A stretch of 64,000 bases of DNA from an uncultured Gemmiger sp. (GTDB lineage: Bacteria > Bacillota > Clostridia > Oscillospirales > Ruminococcaceae). The notes under the pieces were generated by a model, which was given only the letters and a program-made list of their open reading frames with translations, searched no databases and was not told the origin of the DNA. Position 1 is the stretch's first letter. Each line of letters starts with the position of its first letter. Position numbers and translations under genes: made by a program. Below, piece by piece: positions 1 to 8,041 of this stretch. Location of the stretch: the NCBI GenBank assembly GCA_947631565.1, contig CANRLV010000005.1:1-64000 (forward strand), given 5' to 3'.

Positions 1-77
1 CTTTTGCGAGCCCTTCCTAAATATTGAGATTCCTCTCCCAGCTTGAACGCTGGAATACCAGTTTCTCGACAGTCTGC

Positions 78-101
78 GGGGCGCTCCCAACGGAGCGCCC
101 C
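78..101. terminator. Hairpin downstream of the GH105 gene
   Basis: A perfect 10-bp stem (GGGGCGCTCC / GGAGCGCCCC, loop CAAC) lies 8 bases past the GH105 stop. The T-run is on the + side (positions 106-110), so it would work better as a + strand terminator for something upstream of the window; on the - strand no U-tract follows. Bases 1-77 hold no gene that I can support. Confidence 0.45.
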
Positions 102-108
102 GAAATTT

Positions 109-1203
109 TTATGTTTTCGCGTCCAGCCAGCGCTGGCGCGCGCAGCACATCAGCAAAAACGCGCCCACGCCGTGCAGGTCGTTCACGCTGACCGGCCGCG
201 CGCAGTAGTACGCGTAGCTGCCGCTGCCCACGCCGGTGCCGATGCACACGCTGCCGATGAGCAGATCGTCACCGTCATGGCCCAGGCTGGCGGCCACGCC
301 GGCGAACGCCTTGGCGGCGACGGGCTCGTATTCGGGCCCCAGGATGCCGCGCTGCATGGCCCGGCACAGCGCCGCCGTGTACAGGCTCGTGCAGGAATTT
401 TCCGGCCAGTTGCCCTCCGCGCCCACCTTATCGACCACCTGCCACCAGCGCCCGTCCGGGCCCTGGTATCTGCACAGGCTCTGCAGCAGGTCCGCGACCA
501 GCGCCCGCAATTCGGCGCGCTGCGGATGATTCGCCGGCAGCTGCTCCAGCACGTCCAGCACGGCCACCGGCACCCAGCCCATCGCCCGGCCCCAGAAGGT
601 GGGCGAACATCCGGTATCGGGGTCGGCCCAGGGGGCCTGCCCGGTCTCGTCCCAGGCATGGTACCACAGCCCGGTACCGGGGTCGCGCGCACGATCGCGC
701 ATCAGTAAAATTTCCTGCACGGCCAGCTCGGTCAGGTCGGGGCGGGCAAAACGGCGGCCGTACTCGGCGATAAAAGGGCAGACCATATACAGCCCGTCCA
801 GCCACATCTGGCCGGTGCAGCGCACCTTGTGGTAAAAACCGCCGCATTGGCAGCGGGGGATGTCCGGCACCTGTGCCAGCACCGATTCCATTGCCCGGCG
901 GTAGAGTGGGTCTCGCGTACGGTCCCACAGCGGGAACAGCAAAATGCCGGGCTGGATGTCGTCAAGGTCGGCGTGGTCATACAGGCGGATGGCACCGTTT
1001 TGGTCCAGCACGGCGCGCACCCAGTCCTGCGCATAGGTAAAATACTTCTCGTCGCCGCACAGCCGCCACACGCCCAGCATACCGGATAAAAATACGCCCT
1101 GGTGGTAGTGGAAGTGCCCGGCCGGCGGCAGCTCGGCGGCCGGCCAGCGGCGCATCATGGTATCGCAGGCCTGCCGGGCCAATGCCAAAGCATCATACTC
1201 CAT
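109..1203 (-). CDS. Glycoside hydrolase family 105 (unsaturated rhamnogalacturonyl/glucuronyl hydrolase)
   Basis: The 364-residue protein looks like a YteR/YesR-type GH105 enzyme, which removes the unsaturated uronic acid left on oligosaccharides by polysaccharide lyases. Visible family landmarks are GQMWLDGLYM at about residues 131-140, which carries the probable catalytic Asp (D136), FWGRAMGW at about 203-210, and the C-terminal VNDLHGVGAFLL. There is no signal peptide, so it should act in the cytoplasm on imported oligosaccharides. The ATG start overlaps the preceding gene's stop by 11 bases, so the two are probably co-translated. The family call is strong; the exact substrate is not visible. 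Confidence 0.85.
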   Translation of the reverse strand: MEYDALALARQACDTMMRRWPAAELPPAGHFHYHQGVFLSGMLGVWRLCGDEKYFTYAQDWVRAVLDQNGAIRLYDHADLDDIQPGILLFPLWDRTRDPLYRRAMESVLAQVPDIPRCQCGGFYHKVRCTGQMWLDGLYMVCPFIAEYGRRFARPDLTELAVQEILLMRDRARDPGTGLWYHAWDETGQAPWADPDTGCSPTFWGRAMGWVPVAVLDVLEQLPANHPQRAELRALVADLLQSLCRYQGPDGRWWQVVDKVGAEGNWPENSCTSLYTAALCRAMQRGILGPEYEPVAAKAFAGVAASLGHDGDDLLIGSVCIGTGVGSGSYAYYCARPVSVNDLHGVGAFLLMCCARQRWLDAKT

Positions 1204-1585
1204 TTGTTATCTCCTCCGCAGCAGGGGCCGCGTGGGCCAGCTCCTCTATTGCCAGCTGACCGTCGGCAGTTTGGGGCGGCGCGGGGAAGACCCCCAGCGC
1301 CAAAAATACCGGGTACAGGTAGCTGGCGCCGTAGCAGCCGATCATCTTGGGCCCGGTGATCGCCTCGCCTGCGGCCAGCAGCTCGTCGATGCGGCGCAGC
1401 GCCGCGGCCACCGTCGAGAAGGTGATGGATTTGGCGCGGCGGTCCACAAACAGCTCCCAGCCGCGGATGCAGTAGGTATACGGCAGCCCCTTGGCGGTGA
1501 TGAAGTGCTCGCCCGCGTGGTGCTGCAGCAGCTCCCACACGGCCTGCGCACGGTCCCGGTTGGCAATGTTCTCGGCCCTTGGCAT
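1193..1585 (-). CDS. Small conserved-looking hypothetical protein
   Basis: I do not recognise this 130-residue protein. It has no signal peptide or membrane segment; the N-terminal half is mixed alpha/beta with aromatic-rich IRGWELFVDRR, and the last 25 residues are Ala/Glu-rich. The ATG is preceded by AAGGAAAGG at good spacing. It begins about 27 bases after the terminator of tRNA-Thr and overlaps the GH105 start by 11 bases, so it probably relies on read-through from the tRNA promoter or an unseen promoter. The tight linkage to GH105 is the only functional hint. Confidence 0.6.
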   Translation of the reverse strand: MPRAENIANRDRAQAVWELLQHHAGEHFITAKGLPYTYCIRGWELFVDRRAKSITFSTVAAALRRIDELLAAGEAITGPKMIGCYGASYLYPVFLALGVFPAPPQTADGQLAIEELAHAAPAAEEITNGV

Positions 1586-1611
1586 GGCTTGGCCCTTTCC
1601 TTGCTGGAAAC

Positions 1612-1638
1612 AAAAAACACACGCCGAAGCGTGTGTTT
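1612..1638 (-). terminator. Intrinsic terminator after tRNA-Thr
   Basis: On the - strand AAACACACGC / GCGTGTGTTT closes on a TTCG loop and runs into a six-T tract. It starts two bases after the tRNA CCA end, so it ends the tRNA transcript. Confidence 0.85.
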
Positions 1639-1639
1639 A

Positions 1640-1715
1640 TGGAGCTGGTGGCCGGACTTGAACCGGCGACCTGCTGATTACGAATCAGCTGCTCTACCAA
1701 CTGAGCCACACCAGC
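1640..1715 (-). tRNA. tRNA-Thr(CGU)
   Basis: A complete 76-nt cloverleaf reads on the - strand: acceptor GCTGGTG/CACCAGC, D-arm GCTC...GAGC, anticodon loop TTCGTAA (anticodon CGT, codon ACG), T-arm GCCGG-TTCAAGT-CCGGC, and an encoded CCA. Its own promoter and terminator flank it. Confidence 0.97.
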
Positions 1716-1738
1716 GTATCATTCGCACAGCATTATTT

Positions 1739-1766
1739 AGTATACCGATTTTTGCCCGCCTGTCAA
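1739..1766 (-). promoter_or_regulatory. Sigma-A promoter of tRNA-Thr
   Basis: On the - strand TTGACA and TATACT are separated by 16 bases and sit about 25 bases upstream of the mature tRNA, a near-consensus vegetative promoter. Confidence 0.85.
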
Positions 1767-1777
1767 GGGGATACGGC

Positions 1778-1822
1778 AAAAAACCGCCCGGTCCGGCAAA
1801 AACAGTCTGCCGGGCCGGGCGG
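1778..1822 (-). terminator. Intrinsic terminator of the ATP-grasp gene
   Basis: On the - strand a 15-bp GC-rich stem (CCGCCCGGCCCGGCA with one G-U pair) is followed by TTTTTT, 12 bases past the gene's stop. Confidence 0.85.
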
Positions 1823-1834
1823 CGGTCCCGCTTG

Positions 1835-3022
1835 CTACAGGGCAAAGGCATCCTCGACAAAGGCCATCATGGCGTCCTCGTCGTCAAAGCAGGCCACGCC
1901 GACCTGGTTGCCCATCGTGCCGGCCAACGCGTCCGGCATACGGGTGAACAGCCGCGCATTGGCGGCATACTGCCGTTCCAGTTCGTCCAGCGCCCGGCGG
2001 TAGGGCACGCCGTCGCGCCGGCCCACATACACACAGTAGCTCCTGGGGCCGCTGTAGGTGTGGCGGCTCTCGCCGAAGGCGACCATGTCGGCCCAGATCT
2101 GGTAGACGTCCACGCTCTGGCCGTAGTTGAACATCTCGGTGGTAAAGCCGCCGGCCGGGCGCATATTGACCTCCAGCGCGACGATGTCGCCCACCTTGCC
2201 AAGGCCCTTTTTGGCTTTGGTCAGGCGGAAAAACTCAAAATGGAAGAAGCGGCTGCGCACGCCGAACGCCTTGAGAACGGCCCTGCCGGCGGCCTCGACG
2301 TCGGCAGGAATGGTCTTGTCGACGTAATAGTAGACGGGGATGCCCTCGTTGACCATATCCATGATGGAGTTGGGGGCAATGTGGCTGGCGGCGAACAGCA
2401 CCTCGCCGTCGGCGTTGCAGATGCCGTCATAGGTGGTGACGATGCCGGTCACATACTCCTCCATCAGGTAGGGCACGTCCGGGTGGTCGGCGTAGAAGGC
2501 GGCGAGGTCCCCGTCGCTTTCCAGGCGGTAGGTGGCCTCGGCACCAACACCGTTGTCCGGCTTGACGACGATGGGGTAGCCGACCTTGGCCGCAAAAGCC
2601 CTGGCAGCGTCCAGCGTAGTCAGCGGCGCGCAGCGGGCGCAGGGCACGCCGGCGGCGCGGTAAAACTCCTTCATCTTCTGCTTGGAACGGTAGTTCTCGA
2701 TGATGTCGAGCTTGGGTCCCGTCGTGATGTTGAAGGCCGTGCGCAGGGCAGCGTCCTGCTTGAGCCAGTACTCGTTGTTGCTCTCCAGCCAATCCAACTT
2801 ACCGTAGCGGAAGGTGAAATACCCCATCGCCCGCACCATCTCGTCATAGTTTTCGAGCGTGGAGACCTTGTAATATTCGGTCAGGGCGCCGCGCAGCTCG
2901 GGGTGCAGCTCGTCATACGGGCAGTCGCCGATGCCCAGCACGTTGACGCCGTCGGCACGCAGGGCCATGCAGAAGCGGCGAAAGGTGGCGGGGAAATTGG
3001 GTGAGATAAAAACAAAATTCAT
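1835..3022 (-). CDS. ATP-grasp domain protein, substrate unknown
   Basis: The 395-residue protein has the ATP-grasp layout of carboxylate-amine ligases and of carbamoyl-phosphate synthase large-chain domains. It has an N-terminal Rossmann-like half starting MNFVFISPNFP, then the ATP-grasp segment with GYPIVVKPDNGVGA at about residues 153-166, and the metal-binding stretch VALEVNMRPAGG. Such enzymes form an acyl-phosphate and condense it with an amine. The substrate cannot be read from the sequence. It is the last of three - strand genes after ylbJ-like and a small Cys-rich gene (17-base gap) and ends at a strong terminator. AAAAGGACG precedes the ATG. Confidence 0.75.
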   Translation of the reverse strand: MNFVFISPNFPATFRRFCMALRADGVNVLGIGDCPYDELHPELRGALTEYYKVSTLENYDEMVRAMGYFTFRYGKLDWLESNNEYWLKQDAALRTAFNITTGPKLDIIENYRSKQKMKEFYRAAGVPCARCAPLTTLDAARAFAAKVGYPIVVKPDNGVGAEATYRLESDGDLAAFYADHPDVPYLMEEYVTGIVTTYDGICNADGEVLFAASHIAPNSIMDMVNEGIPVYYYVDKTIPADVEAAGRAVLKAFGVRSRFFHFEFFRLTKAKKGLGKVGDIVALEVNMRPAGGFTTEMFNYGQSVDVYQIWADMVAFGESRHTYSGPRSYCVYVGRRDGVPYRRALDELERQYAANARLFTRMPDALAGTMGNQVGVACFDDEDAMMAFVEDAFAL

Positions 3023-3039
3023 CTTCAGCCACGTCCTTT

Positions 3040-3258
3040 TCAGTCAAGTGAGAAGTCTTTGGGGTCAAAGTGGGGCAGGCTCTGCCGGTGCGGTACGCGC
3101 AGCAGCGGGTCATACTGGTACTTGCGGCAGGCATAGTAGGGCGAGACCACGCCGCGGTGGCGGCATAAGATCATTTTGCTGTCCGCCGTGGGCGCGCCGT
3201 GCGCGCAGTAGGCACAGGCCGGCGCCACCTTGCTGCCGTAAAGCGGCTTTTTGAACAT
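3040..3258 (-). CDS. Small Cys/His-rich conserved protein
   Basis: This 72-residue protein carries CAYCAHG near residue 15, then CRHRGVVSPYYACRKYQYDPLLR, giving four spaced cysteines plus histidines that could bind a metal. I recall similar short proteins as widespread in Clostridia without an assigned function, but cannot check this here. The ATG is preceded by GGGAGG, and the gene lies 27 bases after ylbJ-like and 17 before the ATP-grasp gene, suggesting one transcript. Confidence 0.65.
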   Translation of the reverse strand: MFKKPLYGSKVAPACAYCAHGAPTADSKMILCRHRGVVSPYYACRKYQYDPLLRVPHRQSLPHFDPKDFSLD

Positions 3259-3285
3259 CCTGCCCCGCCTCCCGTCGTGCGCGCT

Positions 3286-4362
3286 TCAGCGCAGTGAACC
3301 ATGCCTATTATAAAATGTTTTGCGCAGCTTGTAAAGGGTGCAGCCGAGAAAGATAAAGCAGAGCGCGGCCGCGTCCGGCGGCAGGCGCTGCAGCACGATG
3401 ACGCGGCTGCCCAGCGTGCCGGCCGCCGCCAGCGCGCCCGGCATGGCCGGCGCGCACAGCCGCACCAGCCCCTGTAAAAACACAAGGTGCAGGCAGCGCG
3501 CGGCCAGCAGGCGTTTGACGGATACCTGCCCCCGCAGCAGGGTCAGCAGCTGGCACAGCACCGAGACGCCGGGCAAGCTCAGGCAAAAGCACAGCCCGTA
3601 CAGTGCCCACCGCCCGCCCAGCGCGGCAAAGGCCGCGCAGCCGGAGCTTACCTCCAGCAGCCCACTCAAAACGGCGCCCGGCAGCGCCGGCAAAGCAAAA
3701 AGTGAGTGCAGCACGGCATCCACCACACAGAAAAACACTGTGCACCCGCACACCTGCAGGCTGCTGTCCACCGCCGCCGAGATGGCCTGCGGCAGCCCGG
3801 CCGGTGCCGGAACGGGGGCAGAGACCGTGCTGGCGCCCGCCGTATCCTCTGGCAGCCACGGTACCAGACAGGCGGCTGCCAGTAAATTGGCGGCCAGCTG
3901 TAAAGCATACAGCAGCACGCCGAGGCGTACCGAACCCAGCAATAATCCGCCGAGACACCCGACCACGAACCCCGGACCCGAGCAGCAGCCCAGCAGCAGG
4001 AGCAGCTCCGCCTCCCGCGCTGTCAGGCGGTTTTGGGCGCGCAGGTCGGCAACGGTCCTGGCGCAGACCGCGTAGCCGCCCAGCCACGAGAGCAGCAGCG
4101 CCAGCGGCGCGGCCTTGCTTTTAAGACCCCAACGCCGGGTAAGCGGCGCCAGTCCCCACGCCAGCCGCGCCGCCGCCGGCCCCGCGGTGAGCAGCCCGCA
4201 GACGACGAAAAACGGGAACAGTGCCGGCAGCACGCTGTGCAGGCACAGGCGCACGCCGTATCCAAAGCCTGCCGCTGCCGCCTGCGGCCGCGCCAGCAGC
4301 AGCGTGCCCAGCGCCAGCGCCGCTGCTGTACCGGCGGCCGCCTTTGCGTGTTTTAAATTCAT
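3286..4362 (-). CDS. ylbJ: Sporulation integral membrane protein YlbJ-like
   Basis: A 358-residue, very hydrophobic protein with eight or more predicted membrane segments. The VLPALFPFFVVCGLL stretch near the N-terminus and the small-residue-rich LLSWLGGYAVCARTVADL repeat-like motif are typical of the nucleoside-recognition/GATE fold of YlbJ, needed for spore cortex formation in Bacillus. I chose the ATG of MNLKHAK rather than the longer ORF start because it follows the GGGGGTGG of the leader and restores a normal N-terminus. It is divergent from yqfC, another sporulation gene, which supports the call. A different GATE-family transporter is the alternative. Confidence 0.6.
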   Translation of the reverse strand: MNLKHAKAAAGTAAALALGTLLLARPQAAAAGFGYGVRLCLHSVLPALFPFFVVCGLLTAGPAAARLAWGLAPLTRRWGLKSKAAPLALLLSWLGGYAVCARTVADLRAQNRLTAREAELLLLLGCCSGPGFVVGCLGGLLLGSVRLGVLLYALQLAANLLAAACLVPWLPEDTAGASTVSAPVPAPAGLPQAISAAVDSSLQVCGCTVFFCVVDAVLHSLFALPALPGAVLSGLLEVSSGCAAFAALGGRWALYGLCFCLSLPGVSVLCQLLTLLRGQVSVKRLLAARCLHLVFLQGLVRLCAPAMPGALAAAGTLGSRVIVLQRLPPDAAALCFIFLGCTLYKLRKTFYNRHGSLR

Positions 4363-4387
4363 ATCCCGACCACCCCCGCTATATATT
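4359..4387 (+). promoter_or_regulatory. Possible sigma-E-type promoter of yqfC
   Basis: TCATATC and TATATATT, 14 bases apart, partly match the B. subtilis sigma-E pattern (KMATATT, CATACAMT; about 5 of 8 at the -10). yqfC-yqfD are sigma-E genes in Bacillus. The match is imperfect. Confidence 0.3.
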
Positions 4388-4426
4388 TGCAGTGGACCGC
4401 GCCACAGCACCGCAAGGGGGGATACC

Positions 4427-4741
4427 ATGAACAAGCGCCGCCATTCCCGCGCGCCGCGGCCGCTGCCGGTGCGGGCGCTGCTGCGCCAGCCGGAAAGGGA
4501 TTTCTACCGCCTGCCGGAGCTGACCATCCGCGGCGGCGCCATTTTGACCGACGGCTGCCGCAAAGTGCTGGAGTTCACCCCCGAAAAGCTCTGCCTGGAC
4601 ATGGGCCCCCTGGCTGTTACATTTTATGGCCGCGGCCTGCGGATAGAATCCCTCAACGGAAAACGCGCAGTGGTGGCGGGCACGGTGACGCGTATCGACT
4701 TTGCCGCCAAATGGGAGGGCAGCTATGCCGGCGGCGCATGA
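4427..4741 (+). CDS. yqfC: Sporulation protein YqfC
   Basis: The 104-residue protein matches the YqfC family in length and in its core: a beta-rich domain with LTIRGGAILTDGCRKVLEFTPEKLCLD and the closing RIDFAAKWEG. YqfC is a small mother-cell sporulation protein of unclear biochemical role. The ATG at 4427 is preceded by AAGGGGGG; the longer ORF upstream is antisense to ylbJ. It overlaps yqfD by 17 bases, the usual yqfC-yqfD pairing. Confidence 0.8.
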   Translation: MNKRRHSRAPRPLPVRALLRQPERDFYRLPELTIRGGAILTDGCRKVLEFTPEKLCLDMGPLAVTFYGRGLRIESLNGKRAVVAGTVTRIDFAAKWEGSYAGGA

Positions 4742-5909
4742 TAGTATGGCGGCGGCGGACCGCATCGACTTCACGGTTTCGGGGCCCGGTGCCCAGTGGC
4801 TGTTCACACAGGCGGCGGGGCAGGGCATCGCGCTGCGGGCCATCCGCTGCACGGGCGGCGGCTACGCGGCCCGCGCGCAGGGGCGGGACCTTGCGCGTCT
4901 GCGCGCGCTGGCCGCCGCCGGCGGCTGGCAGCTGAACGTCACCGGGCGGCGCGGCGCCGGGCCCTGGGCCGAACGGCTGCTGCACCGCCCCGGTCTGGCG
5001 GTGGGCGCCGTTTTGTGCTGCGTGCTTTTGCGGGTGCTGGCGGGCTTTGTGTTCGCCGTCGACCTCTCGGCGCTGGACGGCGCGCAGCAGCAGGCGCTGC
5101 GCGCGCAGCTTGCGCAAAACGGCATTCGGGAAGGCAGCTGGCTGCCGCAGGCAAAGCTGACGGCTGCCCAGCAGGAACTCAGCCTGCACGCCGCGGACTA
5201 CGGCTGGCTGAGCCTGAACTTTGCCGGCGGCTGCCTGTATGTCGAGATGACCGGGCGCGAGCGACAGAATATCCTCACCGCCCCGGCCGGTACGGCCCTC
5301 TACGCCAGGGCAGACGGCGAGGTGCTGGCCGTTGAGGTCGACAGCGGCTTTGCCGCCGTGGCGCCGGGGCAGTATGTGGCCAAAGGCCAGCTGCTGGCCG
5401 CCGCCGTGCGCCCCGACCACAGCGGCAGCCCGGTCACGCAGGCGGCCGGCGGGCGGGTGGTGGCCCGGGTCTCGGCAAGCTTTACCGCCGCCCGACCCTT
5501 GCAGGAACGTCAAACCGTCCTGACCGGCCGCCGCACGCAGGCGGTATCGCTCTGCCTGCTGGGCCGGGAATGGACGCTGCAAATGCCGGCGGGAGAGTAT
5601 GCGGCCGCCCAAACGGCCGAGAGCTGGCAGCCGCTGTGCCTGGGCCGGGTGGCGCTGCCCGCCAGCATACACCGCGCAGAATACTGGGAGCAGACGCCTG
5701 CCGTGCTGACATACAGCGAGGCCGCGGCCGCCGCGCTGGCCCGCCGCGCCTGCCGTCTGCAGCTGGCCGAGCAATTCCCGGATGCCCAAATTGAAACAGA
5801 ACGCGCCGAGACGGCCGTCCGTGACGGGCAGGCCGTGTGCACCGTGCACTATGTGTTTACCGCCGACATCGCTGCCGCGCGGCCCGACCGAGGCGAGATG
5901 CCGCCCTGA
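4725..5909 (+). CDS. yqfD: Sporulation protein YqfD (stage IV)
   Basis: A 394-residue membrane-anchored protein of the YqfD family, which acts late in spore formation, probably in the forespore envelope. One clear membrane segment (AVLCCVLLRVLAGFVFAV) lies near residues 87-104; the N-terminal part is cytosolic and the large C-terminal part, with a LEGREG-like barrel segment at 185-250, is outside. The ATG at 4725 has GGGAGG six bases upstream and sits inside the end of yqfC, so translation is likely coupled. A second in-frame ATG seven codons later lacks a better site. Confidence 0.8.
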   Translation: MPAAHDSMAAADRIDFTVSGPGAQWLFTQAAGQGIALRAIRCTGGGYAARAQGRDLARLRALAAAGGWQLNVTGRRGAGPWAERLLHRPGLAVGAVLCCVLLRVLAGFVFAVDLSALDGAQQQALRAQLAQNGIREGSWLPQAKLTAAQQELSLHAADYGWLSLNFAGGCLYVEMTGRERQNILTAPAGTALYARADGEVLAVEVDSGFAAVAPGQYVAKGQLLAAAVRPDHSGSPVTQAAGGRVVARVSASFTAARPLQERQTVLTGRRTQAVSLCLLGREWTLQMPAGEYAAAQTAESWQPLCLGRVALPASIHRAEYWEQTPAVLTYSEAAAAALARRACRLQLAEQFPDAQIETERAETAVRDGQAVCTVHYVFTADIAAARPDRGEMPP

Positions 5910-5971
5910 CTGTGCGCACGGGGCGGGTGCGGAGCCAAGCAGGCGGCAAAAATTTTGTGCAGGTTTAACAG

Positions 5972-5999
5972 TTTCTTTTGCAAAATTTTATGGTATAAT
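5972..5999 (+). promoter_or_regulatory. Extended -10 promoter before phoH
   Basis: TGGTATAAT is a perfect extended -10 element (TGn plus TATAAT); the -35 (TTTCTT, 16 bases upstream) is weak. It lies 35 bases before the phoH start and would separate the vegetative phoH-ybeY-dgkA-era run from the sporulation genes. Confidence 0.75.
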
Positions 6000-6033
6000 A
6001 CGAACAAGGAATCCAACACAGGAGGACCGGCCC

Positions 6034-7005
6034 TTGGCGGAAAAAGCAGTCGAGCTGGATAGTGTGGAGCAGGCCGCGGCCGTATTCGGCAGCGCGGACC
6101 AGAACATCCATCTGCTGGAAAGGGCGTTCCATGTGGTGGCGCTCTACCGCGGCAACGCGCTCAAGTTCACGGGCGAGGAGGCGGACGTCGAGGCCGCCGC
6201 CCATGCCGTGGACGGTATGCTGACGATGCTCAAAAGCCGCATCCCGCTGGAGGAGCAGACCGTGCGCTACTGCATCGGCCTGGCCCGCGGAGGTGAGGAA
6301 AACCGCTTGCGCGAGCTGACCGGCGAGTTCGTGGCCGTGAGCGCCAAGGGCCGCCCCATCCGCCCCAAAACGCTGGGGCAGCAGGCCTATCTGGCGGCCA
6401 TCCGGCAGCACGCGGTCACCTTCGGCGTGGGGCCGGCCGGTACCGGCAAGACCTATCTGGCCGTGGCGATGGCGGTGCGGGCCTTCAAAAGCAAGGAGGT
6501 CAGCCGCATCGTGCTGACCCGCCCGGCCGTCGAGGCGGGCGAGAAACTGGGCTTCCTGCCCGGTGATCTGCAGAACAAGGTGGACCCCTATCTGCGCCCA
6601 CTCTATGACGGGCTGTTCGATCTGCTGGGGGCGGAGGCCTACCAGCGCATGGTGGAAAAGCAGCAGATCGAGGTGGCGCCGCTGGCCTATATGCGCGGGC
6701 GCACGCTGGACGACGCCTTTATCATCCTCGACGAGGCCCAAAACACCACCCCCGAGCAGATGAAGATGTTCCTGACCCGCATGGGCACCGGCAGCCGCGT
6801 GGTCGTCACCGGCGACGTGACCCAGATCGACCTGCCCAACAAGGCGAGCAGCGGCCTGTTGGACGCGCTGCGCGTGCTGGACGGCATCGAGGGCATCGCC
6901 CAGGTCCGCCTGACCGAGAAGGATGTCGTGCGCCATCCGCTGGTGCAGCGCATCGTGCGCGCCTACGAACAGGCCGCCGCCAAAAAGGAAACGACAAGAC
7001 CGTAA
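6034..7005 (+). CDS. phoH: PhoH-family ATPase
   Basis: A 323-residue PhoH-like protein: P-loop GPAGTGKTYLAV at about residues 133-144, Walker B FIILDEAQN at about 229-237, and the typical VVVTGDVTQIDLP. The family is linked to RNA metabolism and often sits next to ybeY, as here (39-base gap). I place the start at the TTG (6034) nine bases after GGAGG, because the ORF upstream of it overlaps yqfD and the promoter; this gives a normal family length. Confidence 0.9.
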   Translation: MAEKAVELDSVEQAAAVFGSADQNIHLLERAFHVVALYRGNALKFTGEEADVEAAAHAVDGMLTMLKSRIPLEEQTVRYCIGLARGGEENRLRELTGEFVAVSAKGRPIRPKTLGQQAYLAAIRQHAVTFGVGPAGTGKTYLAVAMAVRAFKSKEVSRIVLTRPAVEAGEKLGFLPGDLQNKVDPYLRPLYDGLFDLLGAEAYQRMVEKQQIEVAPLAYMRGRTLDDAFIILDEAQNTTPEQMKMFLTRMGTGSRVVVTGDVTQIDLPNKASSGLLDALRVLDGIEGIAQVRLTEKDVVRHPLVQRIVRAYEQAAAKKETTRP

Positions 7006-7044
7006 GATGTAGAATCTATCCCCGCGATAAGGAGGTAATCACCC

Positions 7045-7545
7045 GTGTCCAACAAAGTCCTCATCCGCAACGATCAGAACACCGTCAAGGTGCCGTCCGG
7101 ACTGCGCATCCTCATCCGCCGCAGCTGCAATGCCGTGCTGGAGTATGAGCATTTTGACGGCTTTGCCGAGGTCAGCGTCACCTTCGTCGACAATGCCCGC
7201 ATCCATGCGCTCAACAAGCAGTACCGCGGCAAGGATTCGGCCACCGATGTGCTCAGCTTCCCTTTGGGCGAGAACGGGAAATATGACATCGACACGGACA
7301 ACGGCTGCAAGCTGCTGGGCGACATCGTCATCTCGATGGAGCGCGCGATGGAGCAGGCGGAGCTCTACGGCCACAGCCTGCAGCGCGAGGTCGCCTACCT
7401 GACCGTGCATTCCATGCTGCATCTGCTGGGCTATGACCACGAGGCCAGCGGCCTGGCCGCCGTGCATATGCGCGAGAAGGAGGAGGCCGTGCTCATCCAG
7501 CTGGGCCTGCCGCGCACCGTCTCCTACACCAATGATGAGATCTGA
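7045..7545 (+). CDS. ybeY: Endoribonuclease YbeY
   Basis: The 166-residue protein has the YbeY zinc-binding signature HSMLHLLGYDH (H-x3-H-x5-H) near residues 118-128 and the upstream TDVLSFPLG motif. YbeY is a metal-dependent RNase involved in 16S rRNA 3' end maturation and ribosome quality control. Translation starts at a GTG ten bases after GGAGG. It overlaps dgkA by up to 14 bases, and phoH, dgkA and era are in the same direction, the classic Firmicutes cluster. Confidence 0.95.
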   Translation: MSNKVLIRNDQNTVKVPSGLRILIRRSCNAVLEYEHFDGFAEVSVTFVDNARIHALNKQYRGKDSATDVLSFPLGENGKYDIDTDNGCKLLGDIVISMERAMEQAELYGHSLQREVAYLTVHSMLHLLGYDHEASGLAAVHMREKEEAVLIQLGLPRTVSYTNDEI

Positions 7546-8041
7546 CCTGCGGCGCTTCGGGCGCGGGTTCGTCTATGCCTGGAACGGCATCCGCAAGGGG
7601 CTGATGGAGGAACGGAACTTCCGCTTCCATCTGTGTGCCGGGTGCTATGCCGTCGCCGTGGGCTGCCTGGCGGAGCTGGATGCCGTCGGCTTCGCGCTGC
7701 TGTTTTTGTGCATCTTCGCGGTGGTGGGCATGGAGATGATGAATTCCGCTGTCGAGCGCGCGGTGGACAAGCCCGACACCACCCACTGGTGGAGCGCCGG
7801 CGCCGCCAAGGACATGGCCGCCGGCGCCGTGCTGCTGACGGCGCTGGGCACGCTGGCGGTGGCGGTGTGCCTGTTCGGCCGGGCCGAGGTACTGGCCCGC
7901 ATCTGGGCCGGGGTCACCCACTCGCCGCTGACCGTCGCTTTGTGGCTGGTGTCCTTTGGCCTTGCCTACATATTCGTCTTTCACTTTGGAGCCCATAAAG
8001 AGGGGAGCACCGCCGCCGATGGCGAAAAACCGGACGATTGA
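7532..8041 (+). CDS. dgkA: Diacylglycerol/undecaprenol kinase
   Basis: A 169-residue membrane protein of the prokaryotic DgkA family, with the active-site signature GMEMMNSAVERAVD at about residues 67-80. In Gram-positives this enzyme phosphorylates undecaprenol to recycle the cell-wall lipid carrier. The usual membrane segments are followed by an extra C-terminal hydrophobic stretch (TVALWLVSFGLAYIFVF). Start is one of two tandem ATGs (7532/7535) inside the end of ybeY with no clear ribosome site, so it depends on coupling. Its end overlaps era by 23 bases. Confidence 0.9.
   Translation: MMRSDLRRFGRGFVYAWNGIRKGLMEERNFRFHLCAGCYAVAVGCLAELDAVGFALLFLCIFAVVGMEMMNSAVERAVDKPDTTHWWSAGAAKDMAAGAVLLTALGTLAVAVCLFGRAEVLARIWAGVTHSPLTVALWLVSFGLAYIFVFHFGAHKEGSTAADGEKPDD

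Noticed and set aside
1155-1709. ORF spanning tRNA-Thr and the 130-residue gene
   Set aside because: It runs through a complete tRNA and a terminator in another frame.
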